The notes: generated by a model from the letters alone, not told the origin. Positions 1-9,366 are shown, counted from the first letter of the stretch. The stretch: 64,000 nt of DNA from Clostridia bacterium (GCA_017414505.1 JAFQLQ010000031.1:62001-126000), one strand, 5' to 3'. Numbers and translations are program-made.

Positions 1-1
1 A

Positions 2-322
<321 letters not shown>

Positions 323-344
323 GAATATTGTAATAATTTTGTAT

Positions 345-373
345 TTGTATTCCTTGTTATGCTATGTTATAAT
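345..373 (+). promoter_or_regulatory. Sigma-A promoter for the amidase-yhbY-nadD-leuS operon
   Basis: A -35 TTGTAT (345-350) is followed after 17 bases by a -10 TATAAT (368-373). The -10 is preceded by TG at the extended position (TGTTATAAT). It lies 36 bases upstream of the amidase start and is the only strong promoter seen ahead of the eight-gene run that ends at 6827. Confidence 0.7.
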
Positions 374-408
374 TATAATGTTAAACTGTATAATAAGGGT
401 GTGAATAT

Positions 409-1893
409 ATGAAAAAAAATAATAAAAAGCGTATTATTGCATTAATTATAGCAGCATTGTTGTTAATTAATATTATTGCAATGATTGTTCCGCTTTTCAG
501 TGTAAATGCAGCAAAAATGTACACAACAGCTCTTAACATAGATAATCAGGTTGTTTTTTACAGTGCACCCGAGGTTACTATTATGTATAATGATAATGTT
601 GTTGCCTGTGATACACCACCTGTTATTATGGAAGACCGTACATTAGTTCCTGTAAGAGCTGTTTTTGAAAAAATTGGTTCTGCGGTGTCGTGGGATGCTT
701 CTGAAAGAAAGGTAAATGTAACCGGCAAAGGTAAAGATATTGTTCTTTTTATAGATAACAATGTTGCCACAGTTAACAACGAAGCTTACACAATGGATGT
801 AACTGCAAAAATAATAAATAACAGAACTTATGTTCCGCTAAGATTTATAGCGGAACATTCCGGTCTGAATGTTAACTGGGACGGAAACAATTATGTTGCA
901 AAAATGTTTGAACCTACTGATAATGAAATAAAAAATATAACATACAGTAATTCGGGTGATAATTTTGTTGTCCGTATTGACGGAACATCCGAGATGAATT
1001 ATAGTCATATGACCTTGTCTGATCCGGAAAGGCTTGTAATAGATTTTAAAAACGCATTTTTGAAATTCGGCAATATAACGATGAATGAAAATGAATATGT
1101 TTCCGGAATGCGTTATTCGCAGTTTTCACTTTCACCCAACACTGTAAGAGTTGTTTTTGATATTAAAGATATAACAAAATTTAAAATTGAAAAAAACGGT
1201 ACTCAGCTTATGATAATTTTCGGAACCGATGTAGAGTCGGCTATTCCTGAAATTAATGAATCCGAAACCAAAGAACCGGAGGTTTTTGTACCTGCATCAT
1301 CGGTTGACGGAATAAGAGTAGTTGTTCTTGATCCCGGTCATGGCGGAAGCGATCCCGGCGCAATCGGAAAAGATGCTTTCGGTAACGAAGTTTTACAGGA
1401 AAAAGATCCTAATCTTGCAATTGCACTTATTGTTGAACAGCGCCTTTTAAATGCAGGTGTAACTGTGTATATGACAAGAAAAGACGATACATATGTAACC
1501 TTGTCAGGCAGATATAATTATGCTAACGGAAAAAATGCGGATTTATTCTGCAGTATTCACAATAACGCATCAGAAAACTTTGATTTAAGCGGAACTATGA
1601 CAATGTATGCATATGATGAAGCTAAGGAAGGATATACCATTTCCGGTAAAGAGTATGCTTCAATTATGCAAAAACATATGGTAAAGGCTTTGGGTTCAAA
1701 GGATCTGAAAGCAAGAAAAAATTCTGCTCTGGCAGTTGTACGAGGTACAAATATGCCTGCAGTTATAACTGAATCGCTTTTTGTAAGCAACGAAGGCGAC
1801 AGAAATCGTTTGCTTGACAGTAACACACTGAGTGTTATTGCAAATGCAATTGCAGATGGAATATTAGAAGTATTGGAGAAGATAGAATGTTAA
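409..1893 (+). CDS. N-acetylmuramoyl-L-alanine amidase with stalk and AMIN domains
   Basis: A zinc-dependent cell-wall amidase that cleaves the bond between muramic acid and the stem peptide. Residues 8-35 form a signal peptide or membrane anchor. Residues 60-165 are a copper-amine-oxidase-like 'stalk' repeat (two copies of the RTLVPVRAVFE / RTYVPLRFIAE signature). Residues 175-275 look like an AMIN peptidoglycan-targeting domain. Residues 302-490 are Amidase_3 with zinc ligands H311 (DPGHGGSDPG), E331 and H384 (SIHNNA), and catalytic E455 (ITESLFVS). All expected residues are present. The 494-residue length fits secreted clostridial amidases. It is first in its operon and overlaps yhbY by 7 bases. 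Its role in growth, separation or sporulation is not fixed by sequence. Confidence 0.93.
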   Translation: MKKNNKKRIIALIIAALLLINIIAMIVPLFSVNAAKMYTTALNIDNQVVFYSAPEVTIMYNDNVVACDTPPVIMEDRTLVPVRAVFEKIGSAVSWDASERKVNVTGKGKDIVLFIDNNVATVNNEAYTMDVTAKIINNRTYVPLRFIAEHSGLNVNWDGNNYVAKMFEPTDNEIKNITYSNSGDNFVVRIDGTSEMNYSHMTLSDPERLVIDFKNAFLKFGNITMNENEYVSGMRYSQFSLSPNTVRVVFDIKDITKFKIEKNGTQLMIIFGTDVESAIPEINESETKEPEVFVPASSVDGIRVVVLDPGHGGSDPGAIGKDAFGNEVLQEKDPNLAIALIVEQRLLNAGVTVYMTRKDDTYVTLSGRYNYANGKNADLFCSIHNNASENFDLSGTMTMYAYDEAKEGYTISGKEYASIMQKHMVKALGSKDLKARKNSALAVVRGTNMPAVITESLFVSNEGDRNRLLDSNTLSVIANAIADGILEVLEKIEC

Positions 1894-2186
1894 CAGGAAA
1901 ACAAAGAGCTTATTTAAGAGGTATAGCAAACACAGTTCAGTGCCTTTATCAGATTGGTAAAGAGGGTATAACCGATAACGTGATTGCTCAGTTTGATGAT
2001 GCACTCGAAGCACGTGAAATTATAAAAATAAAAATTCTGCCTAATTCCTTGCTGGATACCAAGGATGTTATTGCAGAACTTTCCGAAACACTTAATGCTG
2101 AACCCGTATCGGCAATTGGTTCAAAAGTTGTAATTTACAGACAGTCAAGTAACAAAGAAAACAGAAATATTGTAATTCCCAAATAA
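1887..2186 (+). CDS. yhbY: YhbY family RNA-binding protein (CRM domain)
   Basis: A 99-residue single CRM-domain protein that associates with pre-50S ribosomal particles in other bacteria. The start MLTGKQRAYLRG and the GKEG loop (the GxxG RNA-binding signature, near residue 24) are typical. The ATG lies inside the last codons of the amidase gene, and a GGAGAAGATAGA stretch supplies the binding site. Its neighbours nadD, yqeK and rsfS form the conserved Firmicutes yqeI-nadD-yqeK-rsfS cluster, which supports a role in ribosome maturation. Confidence 0.92.
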   Translation: MLTGKQRAYLRGIANTVQCLYQIGKEGITDNVIAQFDDALEAREIIKIKILPNSLLDTKDVIAELSETLNAEPVSAIGSKVVIYRQSSNKENRNIVIPK

Positions 2187-2196
2187 AGAGGTTTTT

Positions 2197-2787
2197 ATGA
2201 AAACAGGCATTTTAGGTGGAACCTTTGATCCGATTCATACAGGACATATAAATATTGCAAATAAAATATTATCAGAGTTGGCGCTGGACAGAATTATTTT
2301 CATTCCAAACGGCAATCCTCCTCATAAAGAAAGCATTATGGCTTCTCAGAACGAAAGACTTAATATGGTTAAATATGCCGTTTCGGAATATGAAAATTTT
2401 GAAGTTGACAGTATGGAAATGTTTAAGATCGGGAATCTTTATACCTATAAAACTCTCGAAAAACTTCAGGAAAAGTACCCCGAAGACAAATTGTATTTTA
2501 TTTGCGGTGCAGATAATATAACAGAAATTTCAGGCTGGAGAAAACCGGAAAGAATATTTGAACTTGCTGCACTGATTTTTATAAACCGCCCGGGATATGA
2601 AATTGACAGCAATGCAATTAATGGGTTGAAATCCGGATATAATGCTGAAATTTATATTTGTAACGGAAACGATAAGGATGTTTCCTCAACTATGATAAAA
2701 AAGTTTATAAAAGAGAATAAAAATGCAGAAGAATTCATCCCGGAAAATGCCAGGGAATATTTCAAAGCGGTGTATTACAATGTATGA
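2197..2787 (+). CDS. nadD: Nicotinate-nucleotide adenylyltransferase
   Basis: Transfers AMP from ATP to nicotinate mononucleotide to make deamido-NAD, a core step of NAD synthesis. The N-terminus carries the nucleotidyltransferase signature GGTFDPIHTGH (residues 7-17), and the C-terminal part has the SSTMIKKFI version of the ISSTxIR motif. The 196-residue length is normal. It starts 10 bases after yhbY, behind AAAGAGG, and overlaps yqeK by 8 bases. Both are part of the yhbY-nadD-yqeK-rsfS set. Confidence 0.95.
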   Translation: MKTGILGGTFDPIHTGHINIANKILSELALDRIIFIPNGNPPHKESIMASQNERLNMVKYAVSEYENFEVDSMEMFKIGNLYTYKTLEKLQEKYPEDKLYFICGADNITEISGWRKPERIFELAALIFINRPGYEIDSNAINGLKSGYNAEIYICNGNDKDVSSTMIKKFIKENKNAEEFIPENAREYFKAVYYNV

Positions 2788-3355
2788 AAGTATAAATAAA
2801 TACCTTAAAGAAAATTTAAAAGCCTCACGTTATGAACATAGCATAAGTGTTGCAAACGAAGCAAAAAAGCTTGCTTCCATATATAAAGAAGATGAAGAAA
2901 AAGCTTATTTTACGGGCTTGATTCACGATTGTGCCAAAAATATGCCGGAGGATATTCAGCTTGAACTCATAAAAAAATATAATAAATTTCCCATCTACGA
3001 TGGAGAACTTGATAATCCGGCACTTCTTCATGCTATAACAGGCGCAGTTGTTGCCAACAGAGAATTTGAAGTTAATGACAAAGAAATACTTTCTGCAATA
3101 AGATACCATACTATGGGAAGGGTGAATATGTCCTTTCTTGAAAAAATTATTTATATTGCTGACCTTACAGAACCCTTAAGAAGTTACCCGTTTGCCGAAA
3201 CACTAAGGGAAATGTCATATAAAAATATCAATAAAGCTATTATTATGTCTATAGAAAATACGGTAAATTATCTTACAGAAAAGAAAATGAAAATTCAACA
3301 GGATATATATACCATAAAGGAGAGTGTTGAAAATGACCTCGCTGGAAAAAGCTAA
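2780..3355 (+). CDS. yqeK: YqeK family HD-domain hydrolase
   Basis: A 191-residue HD-domain protein of the YqeK family, members of which hydrolyse diadenosine tetraphosphate symmetrically. Metal-binding positions are visible: H20, H49-D50 (LIHDCAKNM), H84, H110 and D128. The start at 2780 (MYESINKYLK) was preferred to an in-frame ATG at 2723 because the earlier one would extend far into nadD and add a non-homologous leader. It overlaps the ends of both nadD and rsfS, indicating translational coupling. Confidence 0.9.
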   Translation: MYESINKYLKENLKASRYEHSISVANEAKKLASIYKEDEEKAYFTGLIHDCAKNMPEDIQLELIKKYNKFPIYDGELDNPALLHAITGAVVANREFEVNDKEILSAIRYHTMGRVNMSFLEKIIYIADLTEPLRSYPFAETLREMSYKNINKAIIMSIENTVNYLTEKKMKIQQDIYTIKESVENDLAGKS

Positions 3356-3692
3356 AAAAGTTGTTGAAATACTTAGTAAGAGAAAAGCTTACGATGTTGT
3401 TTTAATCGAAGTTGGAAACCTTACTTCAATAACTGATTATTTTGTAATCTGCTCCGGTAATTCCGAAACTCAGATAAAATCTCTTGCCGACGAAGTGGAT
3501 GAAAAAATGAAAGAACTGGATATCAGCCCGTCACACGTGGAAGGATACCGTTCTGCAAGCTGGATACTATTGGATTACGATGATGTTATTGTTCACGTTT
3601 TCCATAAGGAATCGAGAATGTTTTACAGCCTTGAACATCTTTGGGGCGATGCAAAACGTATAGATATTTCAGATATTATAACAGAAGAATAG
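3333..3692 (+). CDS. rsfS: Ribosomal silencing factor RsfS
   Basis: Binds uL14 on the 50S subunit and blocks subunit joining when nutrients are short. The 119-residue protein has the family motifs [28 protein letters not shown] and [18 protein letters not shown]. The ATG at 3333 is chosen because AAAGGAG (3316-3322) sits 10 bases upstream. A GTG at 3324 is too close to that site. The gene begins inside the end of yqeK and is followed after 16 bases by leuS. Confidence 0.94.
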   Translation: MTSLEKAKKVVEILSKRKAYDVVLIEVGNLTSITDYFVICSGNSETQIKSLADEVDEKMKELDISPSHVEGYRSASWILLDYDDVIVHVFHKESRMFYSLEHLWGDAKRIDISDIITEE

Positions 3693-3708
3693 AAAGGGAA
3701 TGTTAACG

Positions 3709-6114
3709 ATGGAATATAATTTTTCCTCAATTGAAAAGAAATGGCAAAAAAAATGGGATGATAATCAGACCTTTAAAACAAGTGACGATTATTCAAAACC
3801 GAAGTTTTACGCTTTGGTAGAATTTCCTTATCCGTCCGGTCAGGGACTTCACGTTGGTCATCCCAGATCTTACACAGCTCTTGATATAGTATCAAGAAAG
3901 AAAAGATTACAGGGGTACAATGTTCTTTATCCTATGGGATGGGATGCTTTCGGTCTTCCTACCGAAAATTTTGCAATAAAGAACAAAATTCATCCTAAAA
4001 TTGTAACAGAAAACAATGTTGCAAGATTTAAGGAACAGTTAAAATCTCTTGGTTTTTCTTTTGACTGGTCGAAAGAAATAAACACTACCGATCCCGAATA
4101 TTTTAAATGGACTCAGTGGATATTCTTAAAATTATTTGAAAAAGACCTTGCCTATAAAAAAGAAATGGCAGTTAACTGGTGTACTTCCTGCAAATGCGTT
4201 CTTGCAAACGAAGAGGTTGTAAACGGTGTTTGTGAACGTTGCGGAAGTGAGGTTGTAAGAAAGGTTAAATCTCAGTGGATGTTAAAAATCACCGAGTATG
4301 CTGAAAGACTTATCAACGACCTTGACGATGTTGACTATATTGAAAGAGTTAAAATTCAGCAGAAAAACTGGATAGGCAAATCTACCGGTGCAGAAGTTGA
4401 TTTCACAACAACTGCAGAGGATAAGCTTACAGTTTTCACAACCCGTCCCGATACTTTGTTCGGTGCTACATATATGGTTATGTCTCCCGAACACCCCTAT
4501 CTTGAAAAATGGGCAGATAAAATTGAAAATAACGATGAAATAAAGGCTTATCAGGTTGAAGCAAATAAGAAATCCGATTTTGAAAGAACAGAGCTTGCAA
4601 AGGATAAAACCGGTGTTTGCATTAAAGGTGTAAAAGCGATTAATCCCGTAAACGGAAAAGAAATTCCGATTTATATTTCCGATTATGTTCTTATGAGCTA
4701 CGGAACAGGTGCTATTATGGCTGTTCCTGCCCATGATACACGTGACTTCGATTTTGCAAAAGCGTTTGACCTTCCGATAATTGAGGTTGTTGCAGGCGGA
4801 GATGTTCAGAACGAAGCGTTTACCGATGTGGCAACAGGAAAGCTTGTAAATTCCGGATTCCTTGACGGTTTAGAGGTTGCTGAAGCTAAAAAAGCAATTA
4901 TAGAATGGCTTACCAAAGAAGGTTTAGGCAAAGAAAAAGTAAATTATAAATTAAGAGACTGGGTATTCTCACGTCAGAGATATTGGGGAGAACCTATTCC
5001 GATTGTTCATTGTGAGCATTGCGGATATGTTCCGGTGGATGAAAAAGAATTACCATTGAAATTACCGGATATAGATTCTTATGAACCTACTGAAAACGGT
5101 GAATCTCCTCTTGCAAATATTGATGAATGGGTTAACACAACTTGTCCCAAATGCGGTGCTCCTGCAAAAAGAGAAACTGATACAATGCCTCAGTGGGCAG
5201 GCTCATCCTGGTATTTCTTAAGATATATAGATCCAACAAATAAAGATGCTATAGCCTCTAAAGAAGCAATTAATTACTGGACTCCTGTAGACTGGTACAA
5301 CGGTGGTATGGAGCATACAACTCTTCATCTGCTGTATTCAAGATTCTGGCATAAATTCCTGTATGACATCGGTGTAGTTCCCACAAAAGAACCCTATGCA
5401 AAGAGAACTTCTCACGGTATGATTCTTGGTGAGAACGGTGAAAAAATGTCCAAATCAAGAGGAAACGTTGTTAATCCTGATGATATTGTAAATGAATACG
5501 GTGCAGATACAATGCGTCTTTACGAAATGTTTATCGGAGACTTTGAAAAATCTGCTCCCTGGTCACAGCAGGGCATAAAAGGCTGCAGCCGATTCTTAGA
5601 GAGAATCTGGGCGCTTAATGATGCTTTGGTTGAAGGTGAAAGCTATTCTGAAAAACTTGAAAAAGCATTCCACAAAACCATCAAAAAGGTTACTGAAGAT
5701 ATAGAACAGCTTAAATTCAATACTGCTATTGCTGCAATTATGGCTCTTCTTAACGACATTTATAAAGCCGGAAAAATCAACAAAGCAGAATTTAAAACTC
5801 TTATAGTTCTTCTTAATCCTTTTGCTCCTCATATTACAGAGGAAATGTGGGAAATGGCGGGCTTTGAAGGTATGCTTAACCAAACAGAATGGCCTTCATA
5901 CGACGAAGCTAAAACTGTAGACAATGAAGTTGAAATTGCTATTCAGATTAACGGCAAAATCAAGGATAAGCTTGTTGTGGCTGCCGATATTTCTCAGGCA
6001 GATTGTGAAGCAGTTGTAAAAGAACTTGACAGTGTCAAACCGTTGCTTGACGGCAAACAGATTGTTAAAGTTATTTATGTTCCTAAAAAGCTTATAAATA
6101 TTGTTGTTAAATAG
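3709..6114 (+). CDS. leuS: Leucyl-tRNA synthetase
   Basis: Charges tRNA-Leu with leucine. Class I signatures are present: HVGH at residues 48-51 (the HIGH motif) and KMSKS at 579-583. A zinc-ribbon-like CTSCKC / CERCGS stretch near 160-180 and a complete CP1 editing insertion (TTRPDTLFG, and [12 protein letters not shown] near residues 335-346) are also visible. The 801-residue length is normal for bacteria. The ATG at 3709 ([12 protein letters not shown]) matches the family start and lies 11 bases behind GAAAGGG. An in-frame ATG at 3700 is too close. There is no room for a T-box leader, so expression follows the upstream operon. Confidence 0.97.
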   Translation: MEYNFSSIEKKWQKKWDDNQTFKTSDDYSKPKFYALVEFPYPSGQGLHVGHPRSYTALDIVSRKKRLQGYNVLYPMGWDAFGLPTENFAIKNKIHPKIVTENNVARFKEQLKSLGFSFDWSKEINTTDPEYFKWTQWIFLKLFEKDLAYKKEMAVNWCTSCKCVLANEEVVNGVCERCGSEVVRKVKSQWMLKITEYAERLINDLDDVDYIERVKIQQKNWIGKSTGAEVDFTTTAEDKLTVFTTRPDTLFGATYMVMSPEHPYLEKWADKIENNDEIKAYQVEANKKSDFERTELAKDKTGVCIKGVKAINPVNGKEIPIYISDYVLMSYGTGAIMAVPAHDTRDFDFAKAFDLPIIEVVAGGDVQNEAFTDVATGKLVNSGFLDGLEVAEAKKAIIEWLTKEGLGKEKVNYKLRDWVFSRQRYWGEPIPIVHCEHCGYVPVDEKELPLKLPDIDSYEPTENGESPLANIDEWVNTTCPKCGAPAKRETDTMPQWAGSSWYFLRYIDPTNKDAIASKEAINYWTPVDWYNGGMEHTTLHLLYSRFWHKFLYDIGVVPTKEPYAKRTSHGMILGENGEKMSKSRGNVVNPDDIVNEYGADTMRLYEMFIGDFEKSAPWSQQGIKGCSRFLERIWALNDALVEGESYSEKLEKAFHKTIKKVTEDIEQLKFNTAIAAIMALLNDIYKAGKINKAEFKTLIVLLNPFAPHITEEMWEMAGFEGMLNQTEWPSYDEAKTVDNEVEIAIQINGKIKDKLVVAADISQADCEAVVKELDSVKPLLDGKQIVKVIYVPKKLINIVVK

Positions 6115-6123
6115 GAGTTATCA

Positions 6124-6546
6124 ATGAGGTATCTTGGAATTGATTACGGTGATGCGAGAACCGGCGTTGCCATATCTGATGAAATGTTGTTTCTTGCACG
6201 AACATTATGCACTCTTAAAAACAGCAGTATAGAAGATTGTGCCAATCAGCTTTCAGAGATAATCAGAGAGAACAATATATCTCTTATTGTAATGGGTTAT
6301 CCTAAAAATATGAACGGTACAATAGGCGAGCGTTGCGAAAAAGTAGAACAGCTTGCCGGAAAAATAAAAGAAAATAACGACGTGGAAATTAAATTCTGGG
6401 ATGAACGTTTGTCAACAGTAAGTGCGTATAATATGTTCAATGAAGTTAATTTCAACGGCGCAAAAAAACGCAGAAAGGTAATAGACAGCGTTTCTGCAGT
6501 AATTATTCTCCAGGGATATCTGGACAGCTTAAAACAGAAAGGATGA
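6124..6546 (+). CDS. ruvX: Putative pre-16S rRNA nuclease / Holliday junction resolvase-like RuvX (YqgF)
   Basis: A 140-residue RNase H-fold nuclease family. In E. coli the homologue processes the 5' end of 16S rRNA. Motifs are GIDYGDARTGVAISD near the N-terminus (catalytic aspartate), MGYPKNMNG in the middle, and FWDERLSTVSA near residue 100. All expected acidic residues are present. It starts 9 bases after leuS behind AGGAG, and it overlaps an early in-frame ATG of the following DUF1292 gene, consistent with coupled translation. Confidence 0.93.
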   Translation: MRYLGIDYGDARTGVAISDEMLFLARTLCTLKNSSIEDCANQLSEIIRENNISLIVMGYPKNMNGTIGERCEKVEQLAGKIKENNDVEIKFWDERLSTVSAYNMFNEVNFNGAKKRRKVIDSVSAVIILQGYLDSLKQKG

Positions 6547-6551
6547 TAAAA

Positions 6552-6827
6552 ATGGAAGAATTCAACATGGATGAAGCTATCGTAACTCTTTATGATGAAA
6601 ACGGAGATGCTTGTGAGTATGAAATTCTTGATGTATTTGAATTTAACGGTTCAACATATGCAGGCGTAACTCCTTACGTTGAAGAAATAGACGACGAAGC
6701 TCCCATCGAAGTTACAATGCTTAAAATTACCGAAGATGAAAACGGAGAAGAATTATTCTCCTGTATCGAATCCGAGGAAGAAGAGCAGGCAGCTTATGAT
6801 GAACTTTTAAGAAGAGACGAAGAATAA
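6552..6827 (+). CDS. DUF1292 family acidic protein (YrzB-like)
   Basis: A 91-residue, very acidic protein of the DUF1292 family, typically encoded next to ruvX in Firmicutes. Its function is unknown. It reads MEEFNMDEAIVTLYDENG, with the family's short beta-strand pattern and a glutamate-rich tail. The ATG at 6552 is favoured over one at 6543 because GAAAGG ends at 6542, nine bases before it. It is the last gene of the amidase operon and is followed by a strong terminator. Confidence 0.88.
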   Translation: MEEFNMDEAIVTLYDENGDACEYEILDVFEFNGSTYAGVTPYVEEIDDEAPIEVTMLKITEDENGEELFSCIESEEEEQAAYDELLRRDEE

Positions 6828-6834
6828 AAATAAT

Positions 6835-6863
6835 GTATAAAATCACCTGTACTTGGTAAATTA
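6835..6863 (+). promoter_or_regulatory. Candidate forespore (sigma-G-like) promoter inside the terminator
   Basis: GTATA (6835-6839) fits the forespore -35 GHATR. TAAATTA (6857-6863), 17 bases on, matches 5 of 7 positions of the sigma-G -10 CATWHTA. A start about 7 bases after the -10 would fall near 6870, in the 3' arm of the hairpin, freeing the ribosome-binding site. The -10 is weak. The main support is that spoIIR shows the same geometry. Confidence 0.35.
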
Positions 6864-6880
6864 AGTACAGGTGATTTTTT
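6839..6880 (+). terminator. Intrinsic terminator overlapping the ger operon ribosome-binding site
   Basis: A perfect 16-bp stem (6839-6854 with 6863-6878) has an 8-base loop and is followed by a T run ending at 6880. It ends the amidase-leuS operon. The 3' arm contains AGGTGAT (6869-6875), the only ribosome-binding site for the ATG at 6881. In an RNA that includes the whole hairpin, the site is fully base-paired. Confidence 0.85.
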
Positions 6881-7960
6881 ATGGAAAAAAAGACAGTTTT
6901 CGGTCATTGGGATGTTACTTTTGTGGTAGTAAATGCCATTATAGTTAAGCTGGTTTATTATTTTATGAATATATTTACACTAATCTCTGCAAGAGGCGGC
7001 TTTATATGTGCGTTGATTATTTCCGGTGCTTTTATACTTTTAGGCTTATTCTATAATAAAATTTACTCAATAATTACAATAACAGATTTTGGATTTTTGT
7101 CTGAAAAAGCTTTGGGAAAGTTTTTAAAAAAACTGTCTTTTTTGCTATATGTTATTTGTTTTGTTTTCAATACAGGTAATTTGCTTACTTTTTATACGGC
7201 GTCAGTTATGAATATGATGTTGCCGCTGTCGTCAGTTAAGGTGTTGCTTACTCTTATAATAGTAACAGCTTTTGTGATTACCACAAAAGGATTAAAAACA
7301 ATTGTAAGAATCCACGGATTATTTACACCTTTGCTTTTGATGATTATGCTTGTTGCGAGTATTGCAATGTTTACAAAAGCTAATCCCGATAATTTTTTCC
7401 CGATATTCGGTTACGGAATTGATTCAATATTATACTGTTCGCTATTTACATTTTCGTATTTTTATGAAGTAATTTTTATGTTGTTTTTAATGCCTGATAT
7501 GGCAAAAACAGAGGAACGTAAAAAAACAATCAAGCTTACTTGTATTTTCAGCATTTCTGTGTTAATATTGCTTCTCGGTGCGTATATAGGAAGTGTTCCT
7601 TTTCCTGCTAATACAAATATTCTTTCTGTATTGATGTTTATTGCAAACAGTATGAACTTTCCAACTCCTCTTAAGGAAATTCTGCTTGTTTTTATGATTG
7701 GATATACGATAAATATCATTATTTATACGGCAACCAATATGTATTTTGCAGCAAAACTATATTCTGAAGCTTTTAATATAAGCCAGATTTTTCCGGTGCG
7801 AATAGGAATATCATTACTTATCGCAGTTTCTGCGCTTGCGGCAGGAACCGTTGATACAACGCTTGAAGTATATAAGTATTTTCAGCCGGTATTGTGGATT
7901 TCAGGAATAATTTTGCCTGCATTGGTATTGATAAAGGGGTACAGAAATGAGAAAAAGTAG
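6881..7960 (+). CDS. GerAB family spore germination permease-like subunit
   Basis: A 359-residue, highly hydrophobic protein with roughly ten predicted transmembrane helices. It belongs to the GerAB family, related to amino-acid permeases, and forms the germinant-binding membrane subunit of nutrient receptors in the spore inner membrane. The start MEKKTVFGHW and the downstream overlap with a GerAC-type lipoprotein gene support the call. No GerAA-type gene precedes it; leuS-ruvX-DUF1292 does. The start codon directly follows a terminator T run, and its ribosome-binding site lies within the hairpin. Germinant specificity cannot be read from sequence. Confidence 0.85.
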   Translation: MEKKTVFGHWDVTFVVVNAIIVKLVYYFMNIFTLISARGGFICALIISGAFILLGLFYNKIYSIITITDFGFLSEKALGKFLKKLSFLLYVICFVFNTGNLLTFYTASVMNMMLPLSSVKVLLTLIIVTAFVITTKGLKTIVRIHGLFTPLLLMIMLVASIAMFTKANPDNFFPIFGYGIDSILYCSLFTFSYFYEVIFMLFLMPDMAKTEERKKTIKLTCIFSISVLILLLGAYIGSVPFPANTNILSVLMFIANSMNFPTPLKEILLVFMIGYTINIIIYTATNMYFAAKLYSEAFNISQIFPVRIGISLLIAVSALAAGTVDTTLEVYKYFQPVLWISGIILPALVLIKGYRNEKK

Positions 7961-9146
7961 TATTATAATTTTAATGTGTTTGTTGCTTACAGGTTGCAGA
8001 GATTCGGCAGAAATCGACTCAAGAGCTTATCCGGTGGCAATGGCAGTTGATATAGGCGAAAAAGAAAAATTTGAAATAGCCTTGCAGTTTTCAGCACGGG
8101 GGGATAAAGGTAAGGATGATTCAAAAAATAAAAATACAGTTATTACCGCTGAGGGCGACAATATTTTTGAAGCTTATGAAAAGCTGGATGATATAACCGG
8201 AAAAAAACTATCAGCCTCACAGCTTAATGCACTTATAATTTCAGACGAATTTGCAAAAAAAGAGGGGATAAAGGATGTAGTTTTCGAGCTTGTAAATGCA
8301 CATCGCGGATTTAAAAATATGTTTGTTGTGCTTTCCAACGGAAGTGCAGTTGAATACCTTGATAAGCAGGAAATATGGCTGGAAAATACACCTTCAAAAT
8401 TTTACAGTATATTTCTTGAAAATTCCCTTGATACGTTTTATCAGGCAAAAAAAATATCTGAAATTGCCTTCAGTATGCTTTCAGATAATGAGGAAATTGT
8501 TATTCCTTATATAAGCTTTGTAAAAAGTCAGACAGAAGACGAATCAAAAAGTGAGGATGTAAAGAAAACAGAAGAAAACAAACAGAAATTCCGTGCAGAT
8601 GATGTGGAAGCAATGTCACCTCAGAAATCAGAGCTTAATAAGCTTGGCGTTTTTAAAGGCGGTAAGCTTATTTCGGAGCTTGAGGACGAAGACATAATTG
8701 CATACGGACTCCTGAGGGGCGAATATACCGACGGGTATATTTCTGTACCGATGGGAGACGGAAGCTATGTTAATCTAACTGTTCAGAACAGAGAAAGAAA
8801 CCGTGTAAAGGTAAATATCGACGGAGATACCCCTCGCATTGATATATCATTTAATGTCCGGGTTATTCATATGGATAGTGAAACCGCATCGAATTATGAT
8901 TATAACGCAAAAAATATAAATAATAAATCAAAAGCATACGTTGAAAAAATCTGCAGAAGTCTTCTTCATCGTTCTGTGAAGGAATTTGATGCGGATATAT
9001 TCGGCTTTGCTTCGCCTGCAAGACGAAATTTTCTTCTTGAACAGGATTTTACGGCGTATAAATGGCGTGAAAAATATAAAAATTCAAAATTTAATGTTTA
9101 TATAAAAATTAAAAATTATAATAATCACGTTCCTTTTGAGGTGTAA
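7947..9146 (+). CDS. Ger(x)C family spore germination lipoprotein (GerAC-like)
   Basis: A 399-residue lipoprotein subunit of a germinant receptor. The lipobox LLTGC places the acylated cysteine at residue 17. The N-terminal RDSAEIDSRAYPVAMAVDIG and the later QLNALIISDEFA region are typical of the Ger(x)C family. A charged, less conserved stretch (residues 185-215, rich in K/E/D) separates the domains. It overlaps the GerAB gene by 14 bases, so the two are translationally coupled. It is followed two bases later by a 55-codon membrane-protein gene. Confidence 0.85.
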   Translation: MRKSSIIILMCLLLTGCRDSAEIDSRAYPVAMAVDIGEKEKFEIALQFSARGDKGKDDSKNKNTVITAEGDNIFEAYEKLDDITGKKLSASQLNALIISDEFAKKEGIKDVVFELVNAHRGFKNMFVVLSNGSAVEYLDKQEIWLENTPSKFYSIFLENSLDTFYQAKKISEIAFSMLSDNEEIVIPYISFVKSQTEDESKSEDVKKTEENKQKFRADDVEAMSPQKSELNKLGVFKGGKLISELEDEDIIAYGLLRGEYTDGYISVPMGDGSYVNLTVQNRERNRVKVNIDGDTPRIDISFNVRVIHMDSETASNYDYNAKNINNKSKAYVEKICRSLLHRSVKEFDADIFGFASPARRNFLLEQDFTAYKWREKYKNSKFNVYIKIKNYNNHVPFEV

Positions 9147-9147
9147 T

Positions 9148-9315
9148 ATGATTCTTAATCTGATTTTAAGTGTACTTCTTATATGGTATATTTTGTATTC
9201 TTTTTCGTTTATATCATATATGAAGAAAAAGAAAAATTATTGCGGAATAGCCGGTTACTGTGTTCTGCTTACAGGCTCGGTTATACTTTTTGCAGTAAAA
9301 TTTATATTTATATAG
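9148..9315 (+). CDS. Small two-helix membrane protein, candidate germination receptor D subunit
   Basis: A 55-residue ORF two bases after the GerAC stop, with a start reading MILNLILSVLL. It has two hydrophobic helices (about residues 2-24 and 35-55) separated by a basic loop (MKKKKN). Bacillus germination receptor operons often carry a D gene of similar length and two-helix topology. Size, topology and position match, but residue-level homology is not judged here. AGGTGTAAT at the end of the GerAC gene may serve as its ribosome-binding site. The next gene's promoter begins 4 bases after its stop. Confidence 0.6.
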   Translation: MILNLILSVLLIWYILYSFSFISYMKKKKNYCGIAGYCVLLTGSVILFAVKFIFI

Positions 9316-9318
9316 CTA

Positions 9319-9347
9319 TTGATTTTTATTAAGAATTGTTATATAAT
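9319..9347 (+). promoter_or_regulatory. Sigma-A promoter for ygiQ-folD-rqcP
   Basis: TTGATT (9319-9324), a 17-base spacer and TATAAT (9342-9347). The predicted RNA starts just ahead of the GGTGAT ribosome-binding site at 9355, giving a leader of only about 12 bases. Confidence 0.7.
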
Positions 9348-9366
9348 TATAATTGGTGATTTATTG

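Noticed and set aside
2723-2779. Longer N-terminus for YqeK
   Set aside because: The extra 19 codons lie in the nadD coding sequence and have no family resemblance; the ATG at 2780 fits the family start.
3661-3710. T-box riboswitch for leuS
   Set aside because: Only 16 bases separate rsfS from leuS, leaving no space for a T-box leader.
4282-4734. Minus-strand open frame of 150 codons inside leuS
   Set aside because: It is cysteine- and phenylalanine-rich shadow coding opposite conserved synthetase domains, with no ribosome-binding site.
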